In this document: in pieces, positions 26,075-35,335 of the stretch
Layout: every line of letters begins with the position of its first letter
Position numbering within the stretch: the stretch's first letter is position 1
Assembly: GCA_963662965.1 (NCBI GenBank)
Contig: OY759970.1
Span: 2,170,001 to 2,234,000 of the forward strand
Reading direction: 5' to 3'
Length of the DNA: 64,000 nt
Origin: DTWD01 sp963662965
Lineage (GTDB): Bacteria; Acidobacteriota; Vicinamibacteria; Vicinamibacterales; UBA8438
Program-made: the position numbers and the translations under genes
The notes under the pieces: model-generated
The model's database searches: none
Told to the model about the DNA's origin: nothing
The model's input: the letters and a program-made list of their open reading frames with translations, nothing else

Positions 26075-26162
26075 TTCCTTCTAATGCTATCGTAGTCACT
26101 CCGCGATTGACACTCCAACTGGCGTTCGGACAAACTAAACTTGCGCTAGTAGTTCACTGGGA

Positions 26163-28616
26163 ATGTTGGGCTTGAACGCATCACGGTTCCACGTATTCGG
26201 CGTCGCTTTGTTCGTGCTCGCGCAGCCCTCGCTGAGCAACGCCCAGGGGGCCGGCTCAGGTGCGGACGCAGAGCTCCTGGAGAGGACCGTCGGTCGGTAC
26301 TGCGTCACATGCCATAACGATCGCCTGCGAACGGCCGAGCTTTCGCTCGACGGTCTCGACCTCTCCGAGGTCGGTGCGCACGCTGAGGTGTGGGAGAAGG
26401 TGGTGGCCAAGCTGCGAACCCGGACGATGCCGCCGGCCGGACGCCCGCGACCCGACCTCGACACCTACGACACATTGGCCGGTTGGCTCGAGTCCGAAAT
26501 CGACCGCTACGCTGTTGATCATCCGGAGCCCGGCCGCACCGAGGCGTTCCACCGCCTCAATCGTGTGGAGTACGCCAATGCGATTCGCGATCTGTTGGCG
26601 TTCGATGTCGACGTAAACGCGCTGCTGCCGGCCGACGATATCGACCAGCACGGTTTCGACAACATGGCCGACGTGCTGACCGTCTCGCCGGCGTTGATGG
26701 AGCGCTACTTGTCGGCGGCGCGCAAGATCGGTCGGCTGGCGCTCGGTGAAGAGCCACTTGGTCCGGGAACCGAGACCTACCGCGTCAACATCCTGAATGT
26801 GCAGGACGACCGAATGGGTGACGATCTGCCGTTCGGTTCACGCGGCGGGATCGGCGTGTGGCATTACTTCCCGGTCGACGGCGAATACGACCTCGCCATC
26901 GTGCTGCATCGCAACTACGTGAACTACGTCCGCGGTATGGGCTCTCGCCACGAGCTGGAGGTGCGGCTCGACGGCGAGTGGGTACGGACGTTCACGTTTG
27001 GCGGTGAGGAGCCGGACGTGACGCAGGCGCCGGCCAGCTACGGCGGCAACCAGTTCGGCGACCCGGAGTGGGAAGAGTACATGCTCTTTGCTGACGCCAA
27101 CATGCGCGTCCGCTTTTTGGCGACCGCCGGTCCGCACGTGGTCAGTGTGGCGTTCGTTCGGCGATTCACGGAGCCGGAAGGGGTGCTGCAGCCGCGTCAG
27201 AGCATCTTCGCCGTCGCGGTCAACGAAATGCGGGACGGCAACGCCGCCGTCGACCAAATCGCCATCGGCGGACCGTACGTCAGCCGTGGACCGGGCGACA
27301 CACCGAGCCGCCGCGCGATCTTCGCCTGCCAGCCGGCCAGCAGCGCGGCCGCCGACGAGGAATCATGCGCGCGCGAGATCCTGTCGTCGCTGGCCCGCCG
27401 GGCCTATCGACGCCCGGTCGAGGCCGACGATGTCGCGACGTTAATGGACTTCTACCGGATGGGGCGATCCGACACGAGCTTTGATGGCGGGATTCAGTTC
27501 GCCTTGGAGCGACTGTTGATCTCACCCGACTTCCTGTTTCGCGTCGAGCGCGACCCGGTCGACAGCGCGCCGGCGACGGCGTATGCGTTGAGCGACCTGG
27601 AAGTCGCGTCGCGGCTGTCGTACTTCCTCTGGTCGAGCGGACCAGACGACGAGTTGCTCGATCTCGCCGAGCGCGGCCGTCTGAACGATCCGGCAGTTCT
27701 CGAGCGGCAGGCGACCCGGATGCTCGCCGACCCGCGCGCCACCGCGCTGGTGCGCAACTTCGCCGGGCAGTGGCTCTACCTCCGCAATCTGCGCGGTGTG
27801 GTGCCCGACGCGCTGGTGTTTCCGGAGTTCGATGAGAATCTGCGCGACGCGTTCCGACAGGAGACGGAGCTCTTCGTCGAGAGCCTGATTCGCGAGGATC
27901 GGAGCGTGCTCGACCTGCTTGGCGCCGACTACACGTTCGTCAACGAGCGGCTGGCGAAGCATTACGGGATTCCGAGGGTCTACGGCGCTCACTTCCGGCG
28001 TGTGTCGCTCGACTCCACGATGGCCGAGCGTCGAGGCGGCATCTTCGGTCACGGTAGCCTGCTGACCGTCACGTCGTATCCCAACCGGACCTCCCCGGTG
28101 CTCCGCGGCAAGTGGGTGCTGACCAACGTTCTGGGGACGCCGCCACCGCCGCCGCCGGCTGATGTTCCCGATCTGCCGGACCGCGGTGAGGACGGGGAAG
28201 CGGCGACAGTGCGCGACCGGCTGGCGCGCCACCGCGAAAGCCCGGCGTGCTCGGTCTGTCATGCGCCGATGGATCCGCTCGGGCTGGCGCTCGAGAACTA
28301 CGACGCGGTCGGCAAGTGGCGAACCACGGGTGAGGCCGACCTCCCGATCGACGCCTCCGGCAATTTGCCCGACGGCACCGCCTTCGACGGGCCGGTCGGA
28401 TTGCGGACGCTGCTGCTCGAGCGGCGGGAGCAGTTCATCGGGACCTTCACCGAGAAGCTCTTGGCCTACGCCTTGGGCCGGGGCCCGGAATACTATGACC
28501 GCCCGACCGTCCGGGCGATCACCCGTGCGGCCGCTTCGGATAACTACCGCTGGTCGTCTATTATTGTGGGAATCGTGCAGAGCACGCCGTTCCGGATGCG
28601 GAGGTCAGAGTCATGA
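26163..28616 (+). CDS. Exported DUF1592-type di-heme cytochrome, copy 3
   Basis: 817 aa, ATG at 26163. Signal VFGVALFVLAQPSLSNAQ. First heme site RYCVTCHNDR (C47/C50/H51); DUF1587-like FHRLNRVEYANAIRDLLAFD; an insert longer than in the other copies (EEYMLFADANMRVRFLATAG); RRAYRRPVEADDVA; SRLSYFLWSSGPDDELLDLA; LGTPPPPPPADVPDL; second heme site ACSVCHAPMDPLGLALENYD; end TPFRMRRSES. A TTGACA hexamer at 26107-26112 with a weak -10 (CAAACT at 26131-26136) may be the promoter. ATGA overlap with the DUF1552 gene. Confidence 0.85.
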   Translation: MLGLNASRFHVFGVALFVLAQPSLSNAQGAGSGADAELLERTVGRYCVTCHNDRLRTAELSLDGLDLSEVGAHAEVWEKVVAKLRTRTMPPAGRPRPDLDTYDTLAGWLESEIDRYAVDHPEPGRTEAFHRLNRVEYANAIRDLLAFDVDVNALLPADDIDQHGFDNMADVLTVSPALMERYLSAARKIGRLALGEEPLGPGTETYRVNILNVQDDRMGDDLPFGSRGGIGVWHYFPVDGEYDLAIVLHRNYVNYVRGMGSRHELEVRLDGEWVRTFTFGGEEPDVTQAPASYGGNQFGDPEWEEYMLFADANMRVRFLATAGPHVVSVAFVRRFTEPEGVLQPRQSIFAVAVNEMRDGNAAVDQIAIGGPYVSRGPGDTPSRRAIFACQPASSAAADEESCAREILSSLARRAYRRPVEADDVATLMDFYRMGRSDTSFDGGIQFALERLLISPDFLFRVERDPVDSAPATAYALSDLEVASRLSYFLWSSGPDDELLDLAERGRLNDPAVLERQATRMLADPRATALVRNFAGQWLYLRNLRGVVPDALVFPEFDENLRDAFRQETELFVESLIREDRSVLDLLGADYTFVNERLAKHYGIPRVYGAHFRRVSLDSTMAERRGGIFGHGSLLTVTSYPNRTSPVLRGKWVLTNVLGTPPPPPPADVPDLPDRGEDGEAATVRDRLARHRESPACSVCHAPMDPLGLALENYDAVGKWRTTGEADLPIDASGNLPDGTAFDGPVGLRTLLLERREQFIGTFTEKLLAYALGRGPEYYDRPTVRAITRAAASDNYRWSSIIVGIVQSTPFRMRRSES

Positions 28617-29941
28617 TCATCACCCAAAAATCGATCCCCCGACGCACGGTGCTCCGTGGGTTCGGCGCGTCACTGGCGCTACCGCTGCTCGACGGGATGG
28701 TGCCAGCGTTCGCCGCGCTGCGCAACACCGCGGCGAACCCGGTGCGGCGCTACGGCGTGGTCTACGTCCCGAACGGGATGATGATGAACCACTGGACCCC
28801 GGCCACCGACGGGACCGAGTTCGAGTTTCCACTGGTGATGAAGCCGCTCGAGCCGTTCCGCCAGCACATCCAGGTGCTGTCTGGAATGCACGGCGTCGAC
28901 GGCGAGGGACCGCATGCCCGCTCCGCCACGCGGTTTCTGACCGGCGTCTCGGCGCAGCCGGACAACGGGTCGGACCTCCAAGCGGCGGTGTCGTCCGATC
29001 AGCTTGCCGCGCGCGTTCTCGGGGAGAAAACACAGCTGGCGTCGCTGGAGTTGGCAATCGACGGACGTGACTTTGTGGGGTCGTGCGACGACGGGTTCAG
29101 CTGCGCCTACACGAACACGATCGCCTGGGCGAACGAGACGACGCCGCTGCCGATGGAGAACAATCCGCGTGTCGTCTTCGAGCGTCTCTTCGGCGACAGC
29201 GGCAGCACCGATCCGGCCGTTCGCAAGGCACGGCTGGCGAAGGACGCGAGCCTGCTCGATTCGGTCACGGAGCGGGCCGGCGACCTGTCACGACAGCTGG
29301 GGTCGAACGACAAGGCCAAGCTGAGCCAGTACCTCGACGCGGTGCGCGATATCGAGCGACGGATCCAGATGGCCGAAGCACAAAGCGACCGCGAGCTTCC
29401 AGTGGTCGACCAGCCGGCGGGAATTCCGAGCACGATGAGAGAGCACGCAAAGCTGATGTTCGATCTGATGGCGCTCGCCTACGAGACCGATCTCACGCGG
29501 GTGACCACCTTCATGATGGGACGGGAGATCACCGGTCGTACGTACGCCGAGATTGGCATCGCCGATGCGCATCATCCGATCTCGCACCACCAGAAGGACC
29601 CGGCCAAGCTCGCGAAGCTGACGAAGATCAACCAGTACCATGTCGAGCTCTTCTCACAGTTCGTCGACCGCCTGGCCAACACCCCGGACGGCGACGGCAC
29701 GCTGCTCGACCATTCGATGATCGTTTATGGCGCCGGCATGGCCGACAGCAACACGCATGGCTCGAAGAACCTGCCGATCTTGTTGGCGGGTGGCGCGGCG
29801 GGTACCGGCGGACGGCACATCATGTATCCGGAAGACACGCCGTTGACGAATCTGCATCTCAGCCTGCTCGACAAGCTGGGCGTGCCGGCCGAGACGCTCG
29901 GTCACTCGACGGGGCGTTTGCCGCTCGACCCGCTTCTTTAG
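28613..29941 (+). CDS. Tat-exported DUF1552 protein, copy 3
   Basis: 442 aa, beginning MIITQ in the ATGA overlap. Tat signal PRRTVLRGFGASLALPLLDG. Conserved blocks: VYVPNGMMMNHWTPATDG, DGEGPHARSATRFLTG, ENNPRVVFERLFGDSGSTD, HAKLMFDLMALAYETDLTRV, AHHPISHHQKD and GHSTGRLPLD. It is the shortest of the three copies. The stop codon is followed immediately by TCAGACGGG, the start of a dispersed repeat seen after four other stop codons in this window. Confidence 0.85.
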   Translation: MIITQKSIPRRTVLRGFGASLALPLLDGMVPAFAALRNTAANPVRRYGVVYVPNGMMMNHWTPATDGTEFEFPLVMKPLEPFRQHIQVLSGMHGVDGEGPHARSATRFLTGVSAQPDNGSDLQAAVSSDQLAARVLGEKTQLASLELAIDGRDFVGSCDDGFSCAYTNTIAWANETTPLPMENNPRVVFERLFGDSGSTDPAVRKARLAKDASLLDSVTERAGDLSRQLGSNDKAKLSQYLDAVRDIERRIQMAEAQSDRELPVVDQPAGIPSTMREHAKLMFDLMALAYETDLTRVTTFMMGREITGRTYAEIGIADAHHPISHHQKDPAKLAKLTKINQYHVELFSQFVDRLANTPDGDGTLLDHSMIVYGAGMADSNTHGSKNLPILLAGGAAGTGGRHIMYPEDTPLTNLHLSLLDKLGVPAETLGHSTGRLPLDPLL

Positions 29942-30090
29942 TCAGACGGGAGCGTCGGCGGGGGCTACATCCGAACGCCTGAAGCGGCCCCCACCGGCCG
30001 GATCGGCGTGCAGTTCATCGATCTCACGAACATGCACCGCCAGGCCCTGAGCCACACCGTCGCGCGGCTGCGATTAGGCTCGGCACAGCA
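29942..30090 (+). pseudogene. Possible PilZ-domain C-terminal fragment
   Basis: In frame after the DUF1552 stop, 29963 onward reads GYIRTPEAAPTGRIGVQFID then LTNMHRQALSHTVARLR. RIGVQFIDL followed by an amphipathic helix is the typical end of PilZ (c-di-GMP-binding) domains. No start codon or N-terminal RxxxR motif is present. The first nine bases are instead the dispersed TCAGACGGG repeat. Low confidence because only about 35 residues are visible. Confidence 0.35.
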
Positions 30091-30115
30091 AACGCTCGCC
30101 AGCCTCAACCACCCG

Positions 30116-32851
30116 TTAGCGCAGCTCCGCCAGCTCGGCCGGGGTGACCGGCTTCGATGGTCCCTGGAAGATCGCATTGAAGAGCAGCTTGAACGTACCG
30201 CGGGTTTGGGTGCGGAAGGCGATTTGGCTGCCTATCGTCACGACGGTGCCACGGCCGACGCTGAACGAGACGACGTTGGCCTGGTCCCGAAGGAACTCGT
30301 CGCCGAGGAGCCAGCCGCTCACCACCATGTCGTCGTCGTCCGGATAGCGGGAGACCACGTCGGCGGGGATGTCGAAGCTCGGTGACAGACGGTACGCCTG
30401 ATCGAAACGGAAAAAGACCGGCCAGTCGTCCGGCATCCCGTAGCCGACCGGGTGCTCGGGGTTGTGCTCCTGCTTGAGGAGGGTCCCGGGCGAATAGAAG
30501 AGGGACGTCGGATCGACGACGCGCTCCCGGAGCACCCGCGCCAGTTGCGCCGGGCTGCGGAACGCGTCGCGGAGCTGCTTATCGGCTTCATTGATCGTGC
30601 GCCGCGGCTGCCGCGGGCCGTTCGGCGTGGTGTCCGGTCGGCCGCGCGTCGGGAGCACCGGCTCGATCGGCAGATTGAGCAGTGTGCGGGCGGTGTGCAC
30701 GGCCGAGCCGAGGGCGACGAGCGTGCCCCCGTCCTCGACGAAGCGGCGGAGCTTCACCCACCCTTCGCGCCCGACGCCGTACGCCCACCGCCACGAGTCG
30801 TCGTGCCGCTCCGGATTGAGCCCTTCGATGATGTTTATTCGGCTGGTGCCCGACGGGAGGACGATGACGTCGTACTTGTCAGCGAGCGCCCCTTCGAAGT
30901 CGTCCGACGACACGACGGTGTGGTTCAGCTCGTATTGTTCGAAGAGCCACATCATCCAGCCACCGGGCATGTTGTTCGCGGCGCGCCATAAGCCGACTCG
31001 CGTCGGCTCCCGGAGCCGATGCCCGTTGACGTCGGCCGGCGTGTCGATCCCGGTCACGATCAGCCCGGTCTCCTCGGCCACGCCTCCGAGGATGCGCTCC
31101 GCGTCGCCGCTCGGCGCGACCAGCCAGGAGCCGGGCGCGTGCTCGCGGCCACCGGCCTCGAACCAGTCCGAGGCGCGGTAGACTGGGATATTGGCCGCGT
31201 GCAGACGCGCCGCCGCGAGGAAGCCGGCGTTCGATGACGGCGCCATCGCATAGGCCCAGTCGGGCCGCGCCGGCAGCGGGGTGCGCGCCGGCTCGATGGT
31301 GTCAAGCAGCTCGAGGTCGGCACTCACCGGGTCGTCGATCTGTTCGACGTCGACTCCCATGAGGAGGCCCAGGGTGTGCGCGGTGACGTCATACGGCGGA
31401 ATGGGCGGCCCCCCCGGGTAGTAGCGCAAATCGGGGTAGACCTGCCGCTCGAGCATCGTCTTCGCGAACGCGCCGTACGGCTGCGCGAGCAGGATGACCC
31501 ACGAGCCCGCCGGATACCTCACGCCACCGGCGTTGAATGATCCGCGTGCCTGATGGATCTCGACCTCGCCGAAGTGGAGGATCTCGAGCAGTTCGTAGGT
31601 GGCAAACGGATCGCGCTGGTCGGCCGGGACGACGAACGCGTGCGGCGCCTCATCCCGTGTCACCCAATCGCGGTGGACACGGTAGTAGTTCTCGAGCCAC
31701 TGCGTCCGATACTTCGCCATGTTCTCCAGCGCCGCGAAGACGGAGATGGTGCCGTACTCGACGATGTCACTGAGCCGCCAGACCCCCGAGTCGTAGGCCA
31801 CTGGATAGTTCCACCGTGTTTCCTGTGGTCCGAGTGGTTGACTGGGACCGTTCGGGTTGAAGTAGGGGTCGGCCAGATCCGCACTCGCGATCTCGGTCAG
31901 GATGCGCGGCTGCCCGTGGTACAGCATGTACTGCCGCGCCGGCGTCCACAGGTCGTACTGGTCGTTATAGACGACCCCCTTGTAGCCCTCGGCGATCAGT
32001 GCCGATGCCATGGCCATCCCGATCTGCGCCTGGCCCTCGACCAGGATCGGATGGATGTTCGGGTCGTAGGGGTCGCGAAACGGCGGAACGAAGATCCGGG
32101 CGCCGCGGCTTCCCATCTGGTGCATGTCGTGGGTGACCTGCGGCTTGTAGTCACGATGGATGTCGATGGCGAGCCGTGTCTCTTTTTGCGTGAACATGAA
32201 CCAGTCACGGTTGTTGTCATGACCGGTGTACCGGTGATAGAGGTCGGGATAGGTGCGGTTGTAGCGGGTGTTCTTCGTCTCGTACCAGTGGTCGATGACG
32301 CGGACCTGCCCGTCCGGGTTTTGTGACGGCACGAGCAGCACGACGGTGTTGTCGAGGATCTCCTGGATCTCGGGCGACTCTTCAGTCGCCAGCCGATGGG
32401 CGATGTTGATGATCGCTTGGCCGTTCCCGACCTCCGTCGAGTGGATGGTGGCGTAGAGAAAATAGAAGGGAACGCCTTCGCGCGCCAACGCTCGGGCGTC
32501 GGCCTCCGACAAGCCCCGCGGATCGGCGAGCCGGTGGTTGATCTCGATCAGGCGGTCGAGCCGATCGAGGTTTGCTTTCGAGCTAATCGTCACCAAGACG
32601 TACGGATGGCCGTCGGTGGTCGTGCCGCGCGGTACGTAGGCGAGGCGGTCCGACTCTGCCTCGAGATGCTGTAAGTACTCCAGCACCTCCGGGTACTTCG
32701 CCAGCTCACCGTCGGTGCCGATCTCGAAGCCGAAAAAATCTGCCGGCGCCTGAACGGTCTGGGCGCCCGCCGGCGCCACGAACGCGACACAGGCGAGACC
32801 CAGAACGAGGCCGATACCGATGGCCGCGGTCGCGTGTCTGGGAAAACGCAT
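30116..32851 (-). CDS. Large exported M14-family zinc carboxypeptidase
   Basis: 911 aa from the ATG at 32851; a longer frame to 32941 lacks a signal at its start. Signal peptide AAIGIGLVLGLACVAFVAPA, cleaved near AGAQ. The catalytic domain shows the M14 zinc motif H-x-x-E (ATIHSTEVGNGQ), an arginine-rich NRTYPDLYHRYTGHDNNRDW segment, DIHRDYKPQVTHDMHQMGSR and RILTEIASADLADP. Beyond residue ~450 lies a long C-terminal region with a Rossmann-like/ThuA-like pattern (DKYDVIVLPSGTS, FVEDGGTLVALGSAVHTA). It is secreted and probably hydrolyses peptides for nutrition. It is divergent from the HtrA gene. Confidence 0.8.
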   Translation of the reverse strand: MRFPRHATAAIGIGLVLGLACVAFVAPAGAQTVQAPADFFGFEIGTDGELAKYPEVLEYLQHLEAESDRLAYVPRGTTTDGHPYVLVTISSKANLDRLDRLIEINHRLADPRGLSEADARALAREGVPFYFLYATIHSTEVGNGQAIINIAHRLATEESPEIQEILDNTVVLLVPSQNPDGQVRVIDHWYETKNTRYNRTYPDLYHRYTGHDNNRDWFMFTQKETRLAIDIHRDYKPQVTHDMHQMGSRGARIFVPPFRDPYDPNIHPILVEGQAQIGMAMASALIAEGYKGVVYNDQYDLWTPARQYMLYHGQPRILTEIASADLADPYFNPNGPSQPLGPQETRWNYPVAYDSGVWRLSDIVEYGTISVFAALENMAKYRTQWLENYYRVHRDWVTRDEAPHAFVVPADQRDPFATYELLEILHFGEVEIHQARGSFNAGGVRYPAGSWVILLAQPYGAFAKTMLERQVYPDLRYYPGGPPIPPYDVTAHTLGLLMGVDVEQIDDPVSADLELLDTIEPARTPLPARPDWAYAMAPSSNAGFLAAARLHAANIPVYRASDWFEAGGREHAPGSWLVAPSGDAERILGGVAEETGLIVTGIDTPADVNGHRLREPTRVGLWRAANNMPGGWMMWLFEQYELNHTVVSSDDFEGALADKYDVIVLPSGTSRINIIEGLNPERHDDSWRWAYGVGREGWVKLRRFVEDGGTLVALGSAVHTARTLLNLPIEPVLPTRGRPDTTPNGPRQPRRTINEADKQLRDAFRSPAQLARVLRERVVDPTSLFYSPGTLLKQEHNPEHPVGYGMPDDWPVFFRFDQAYRLSPSFDIPADVVSRYPDDDDMVVSGWLLGDEFLRDQANVVSFSVGRGTVVTIGSQIAFRTQTRGTFKLLFNAIFQGPSKPVTPAELAELR

Positions 32852-32912
32852 GTTCAAAGGACCGAGCGTCCGGTCGGGACGCCAGACAGGCAGGATAGCA
32901 CGCTGGACCGAT

Positions 32913-32936
32913 CGTTTCGTTTTTCGTGACGAAACG
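32913..32936. promoter_or_regulatory. Inverted repeat in the M14/HtrA divergent region
   Basis: CGTTTCGT (32913-32920) and ACGAAACG (32929-32936) form a perfect 8-bp inverted repeat with an 8-base spacer, about 60 bases from the M14 start and 85 from the HtrA start. Candidate operator for one or both genes, or a hairpin in a leader. Confidence 0.35.
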
Positions 32937-33020
32937 TTCACGTTCCGGCCATGGTCCAGTCATCTGTGGCGCGCTACCGTGATCTCAACGTCTCGTGACG
33001 CTCTTGGGAGGTAACTGAAG

Positions 33021-34550
33021 ATGAAGATCACACGACAGTCATTTCGAGCGCGCGCCGCGGTCAGCGCCTTCGCCATAGCGGTCGCCTTCGGCGTGTGGTG
33101 GTTCGCGCCGGCGTCGTCCGCCGTGGTGCCCCCGCCGGTCGATGAGAACCTGACGGCGACCGCGACACCGGCGAGCTTCGCCGACGTCGTCGAGGCGGTG
33201 AAGCCGGCCGTCGTCAACATCTCGGCGGTCGGAGCCGCACAGATGCCGTTCATGGAGGCGCCGGGTCGGCGGCCATTCGGACCGGATCAATATTTTGGCG
33301 GCGATCAGTCACTCGAGCAGTTCTTCCGCCGATTCTTCGAGCGCCAGTCGTACACACCGGCCGAGGACGTGCGCCCGGGACCGCGGGCGATGGGATCGGG
33401 TTTCATCATCGATCCATCCGGCCTCGTGGTGACGAATCACCACGTCATCGCCGGAGCATTCGAGATCGTCGTGACGCTGAACGACGGGACGCAGCTTGAC
33501 GCGGAGCTGGTCGGCACCGACGCCAAGACCGACCTGGCGCTCCTCGAAGTCGAGGCGGCAGGCACGTTGCCGTACGCGACCTTCGGAGACTCCGATACGA
33601 CTCGCGTCGGTGACTGGGTCCTCGCGATCGGCAATCCGTTCGGGCTCGGCGGCACCGCCACCACCGGGATCGTCTCGGCCCGCGGCCGCGACATCCAGTC
33701 GGGTCCGTTCGATGACTTCCTGCAGATCGACGCCCCCATCAACAAGGGCAACTCCGGTGGCCCGCTGTTCGACGTGACCGGCCAGGTGATCGGCGTCAAC
33801 ACGGCGATCTTCTCCCCGAACGGTGGCAACGTCGGCATTGGCTTCGCCATCCCGGCGTCGCAAGCCGGGCCGATCGTCGACCAGCTGCGCGAGCACGGTC
33901 ACGTCGAGCGCGGGTGGCTCGGTGTGCAGATTCAGTCGATCGACGACGACATCGCCGCCGGGCTCGGGCTGAAAGAGGCCGAGGTGAGGGGCGTACTCGT
34001 TGCGAGCGTGGTCGACGGCAGCCCCGCCGCGGCGGCCGGGCTCGAGGCGGGCGATGTGATTATGGCATTCGACGGCGAGGCGATCGACACCATCCGGGAC
34101 CTTACCCGTGCGGTGGCGGCGGCCGGGCCGAACCGCGAGATCGTGCTGGAGCTTTGGCGGGGCGAGCAGACTACCACGCGGCACGTCCAGCTCGGTGCGA
34201 ACCCCGACGTCGTCGCGGCGGCACCGCGAAAAGCCAGCGGTGCCGATGCGGCGTCAGAGTCGGAGCTCGGTTTGTCGCTCGCGCCGTTGACCGCGGACGC
34301 GCGTCAGCGCTATGCCATCGACGACGAGACCGCCGGCGTCCTGGTGGTCGGTGTCGCGCGCGATACTGCCGCGGCGGCCAAGGGGCTCCGCCGTGGCGAT
34401 GTGATTCTCCGCGTCGGCCCCGAAGCGGTGGCGCAACCCGCGGACGTCGTTCGCCAGGTGCGGGCGGCGCGCGACGACGACCGAGCGAGCGTCGTGTTCC
34501 AGGTCGCCCGCGGCGACAGCCGGCAGTTCGTCGCCGTGCCGTTTGGGTAG
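33021..34550 (+). CDS. Periplasmic HtrA/DegP-type serine protease with two PDZ domains
   Basis: 509 aa; ATG at 33021 with GGGAGG nine bases upstream. An N-terminal hydrophobic anchor or signal (AVSAFAIAVAFGVWWFAPAS) is followed by a trypsin-like domain with the complete triad: TNHHV (His141), KTDLALL (Asp171) and GNSGGP (Ser245). Two PDZ domains follow: DVIMAFDGEAIDTIRDLTRA, and a second with DVILRVGPEAVAQPADVVRQ. Family role: folding quality control and degradation of damaged envelope proteins. The OmpR-type regulator starts 96 bases downstream on the same strand, so the three genes may form an envelope-stress unit. Confidence 0.9.
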   Translation: MKITRQSFRARAAVSAFAIAVAFGVWWFAPASSAVVPPPVDENLTATATPASFADVVEAVKPAVVNISAVGAAQMPFMEAPGRRPFGPDQYFGGDQSLEQFFRRFFERQSYTPAEDVRPGPRAMGSGFIIDPSGLVVTNHHVIAGAFEIVVTLNDGTQLDAELVGTDAKTDLALLEVEAAGTLPYATFGDSDTTRVGDWVLAIGNPFGLGGTATTGIVSARGRDIQSGPFDDFLQIDAPINKGNSGGPLFDVTGQVIGVNTAIFSPNGGNVGIGFAIPASQAGPIVDQLREHGHVERGWLGVQIQSIDDDIAAGLGLKEAEVRGVLVASVVDGSPAAAAGLEAGDVIMAFDGEAIDTIRDLTRAVAAAGPNREIVLELWRGEQTTTRHVQLGANPDVVAAAPRKASGADAASESELGLSLAPLTADARQRYAIDDETAGVLVVGVARDTAAAAKGLRRGDVILRVGPEAVAQPADVVRQVRAARDDDRASVVFQVARGDSRQFVAVPFG

Positions 34551-34645
34551 ACGGCCGGCGCACCTCGACAGCGGCGGGGGAGGGCTCGGCACCCTCCCGC
34601 CGCTCCCCATTCGTGCGCCGGGTACACTACCGGTGCGAGTCGACG

Positions 34646-35335
34646 ATGCGAATTCTGGTTGTCGAAGATGATGCCGAGACCCGCGCATACCTTGAGCGCG
34701 GCCTGAAGGAAGCGGGCCACGTCGTCGACGCGGCTGGCGACGGCAACCGTGGTCAGGCACTGGCCAGCGACGCGAAGTACGACGTCCTCATCGTCGACCG
34801 GATGCTGCCCGGCCGAGACGGCCTCTCCCTCATCAAATCGGTCCGGCAGTCTGGTCTCCAGACCCCGATCCTGATCCTGAGCGCCCTGGGCGAAGTCGAC
34901 GACCGTGTCCAAGGACTCGAGCGGGGCGGCGACGACTACCTCGTCAAGCCGTTCGCCTTTTCCGAGCTCGTCGCCAGACTCGACGCGTTGGTGCGACGTA
35001 GTCGTGCCGAGGCTGCGGCGACGCATCTCGAGGTCGCCGACCTAGTGATGGATCTCCTGAAGCGCGAGGTCAGGCGCGCGGGTCAACGGATCGATCTGCA
35101 GCCACGCGAGTTTGGCCTGCTGGAGTACCTCATGCGCCACAGTGGGCAGGTCGTCACGCGCACCATGCTCCTCGAGCAAGTGTGGGACTACAACTTCGAC
35201 CCGCAGACGAATGTGATCGACGTCCACGTCAGCCGTCTTCGCCGCAAGATTGACCGCGACTTCGATACGCCCCTCATCCACACCGTGCGGGGCGCGGGGT
35301 ATGTCCTCCGTGCATCTGAGGAAGCTGCTTCGTAG
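34646..35335 (+). CDS. OmpR/PhoB-family response regulator
   Basis: 229 aa from the ATG at 34646. The receiver domain has acidic residues D8/D9, the phospho-acceptor Asp51 (LIVDRMLPGRDG) and the lysine in DDYLVKPFAF. The C-terminal winged helix (LQPREFGLLEYLMRHSGQVV then TRTMLLEQVWDYNFDPQTNV and IDVHVSRLRRKID) is typical of the OmpR/CopR type. It overlaps the sensor kinase gene by 35 bases. The kinase-regulator pair lies directly after HtrA, which is a plausible target. Confidence 0.92.
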   Translation: MRILVVEDDAETRAYLERGLKEAGHVVDAAGDGNRGQALASDAKYDVLIVDRMLPGRDGLSLIKSVRQSGLQTPILILSALGEVDDRVQGLERGGDDYLVKPFAFSELVARLDALVRRSRAEAAATHLEVADLVMDLLKREVRRAGQRIDLQPREFGLLEYLMRHSGQVVTRTMLLEQVWDYNFDPQTNVIDVHVSRLRRKIDRDFDTPLIHTVRGAGYVLRASEEAAS

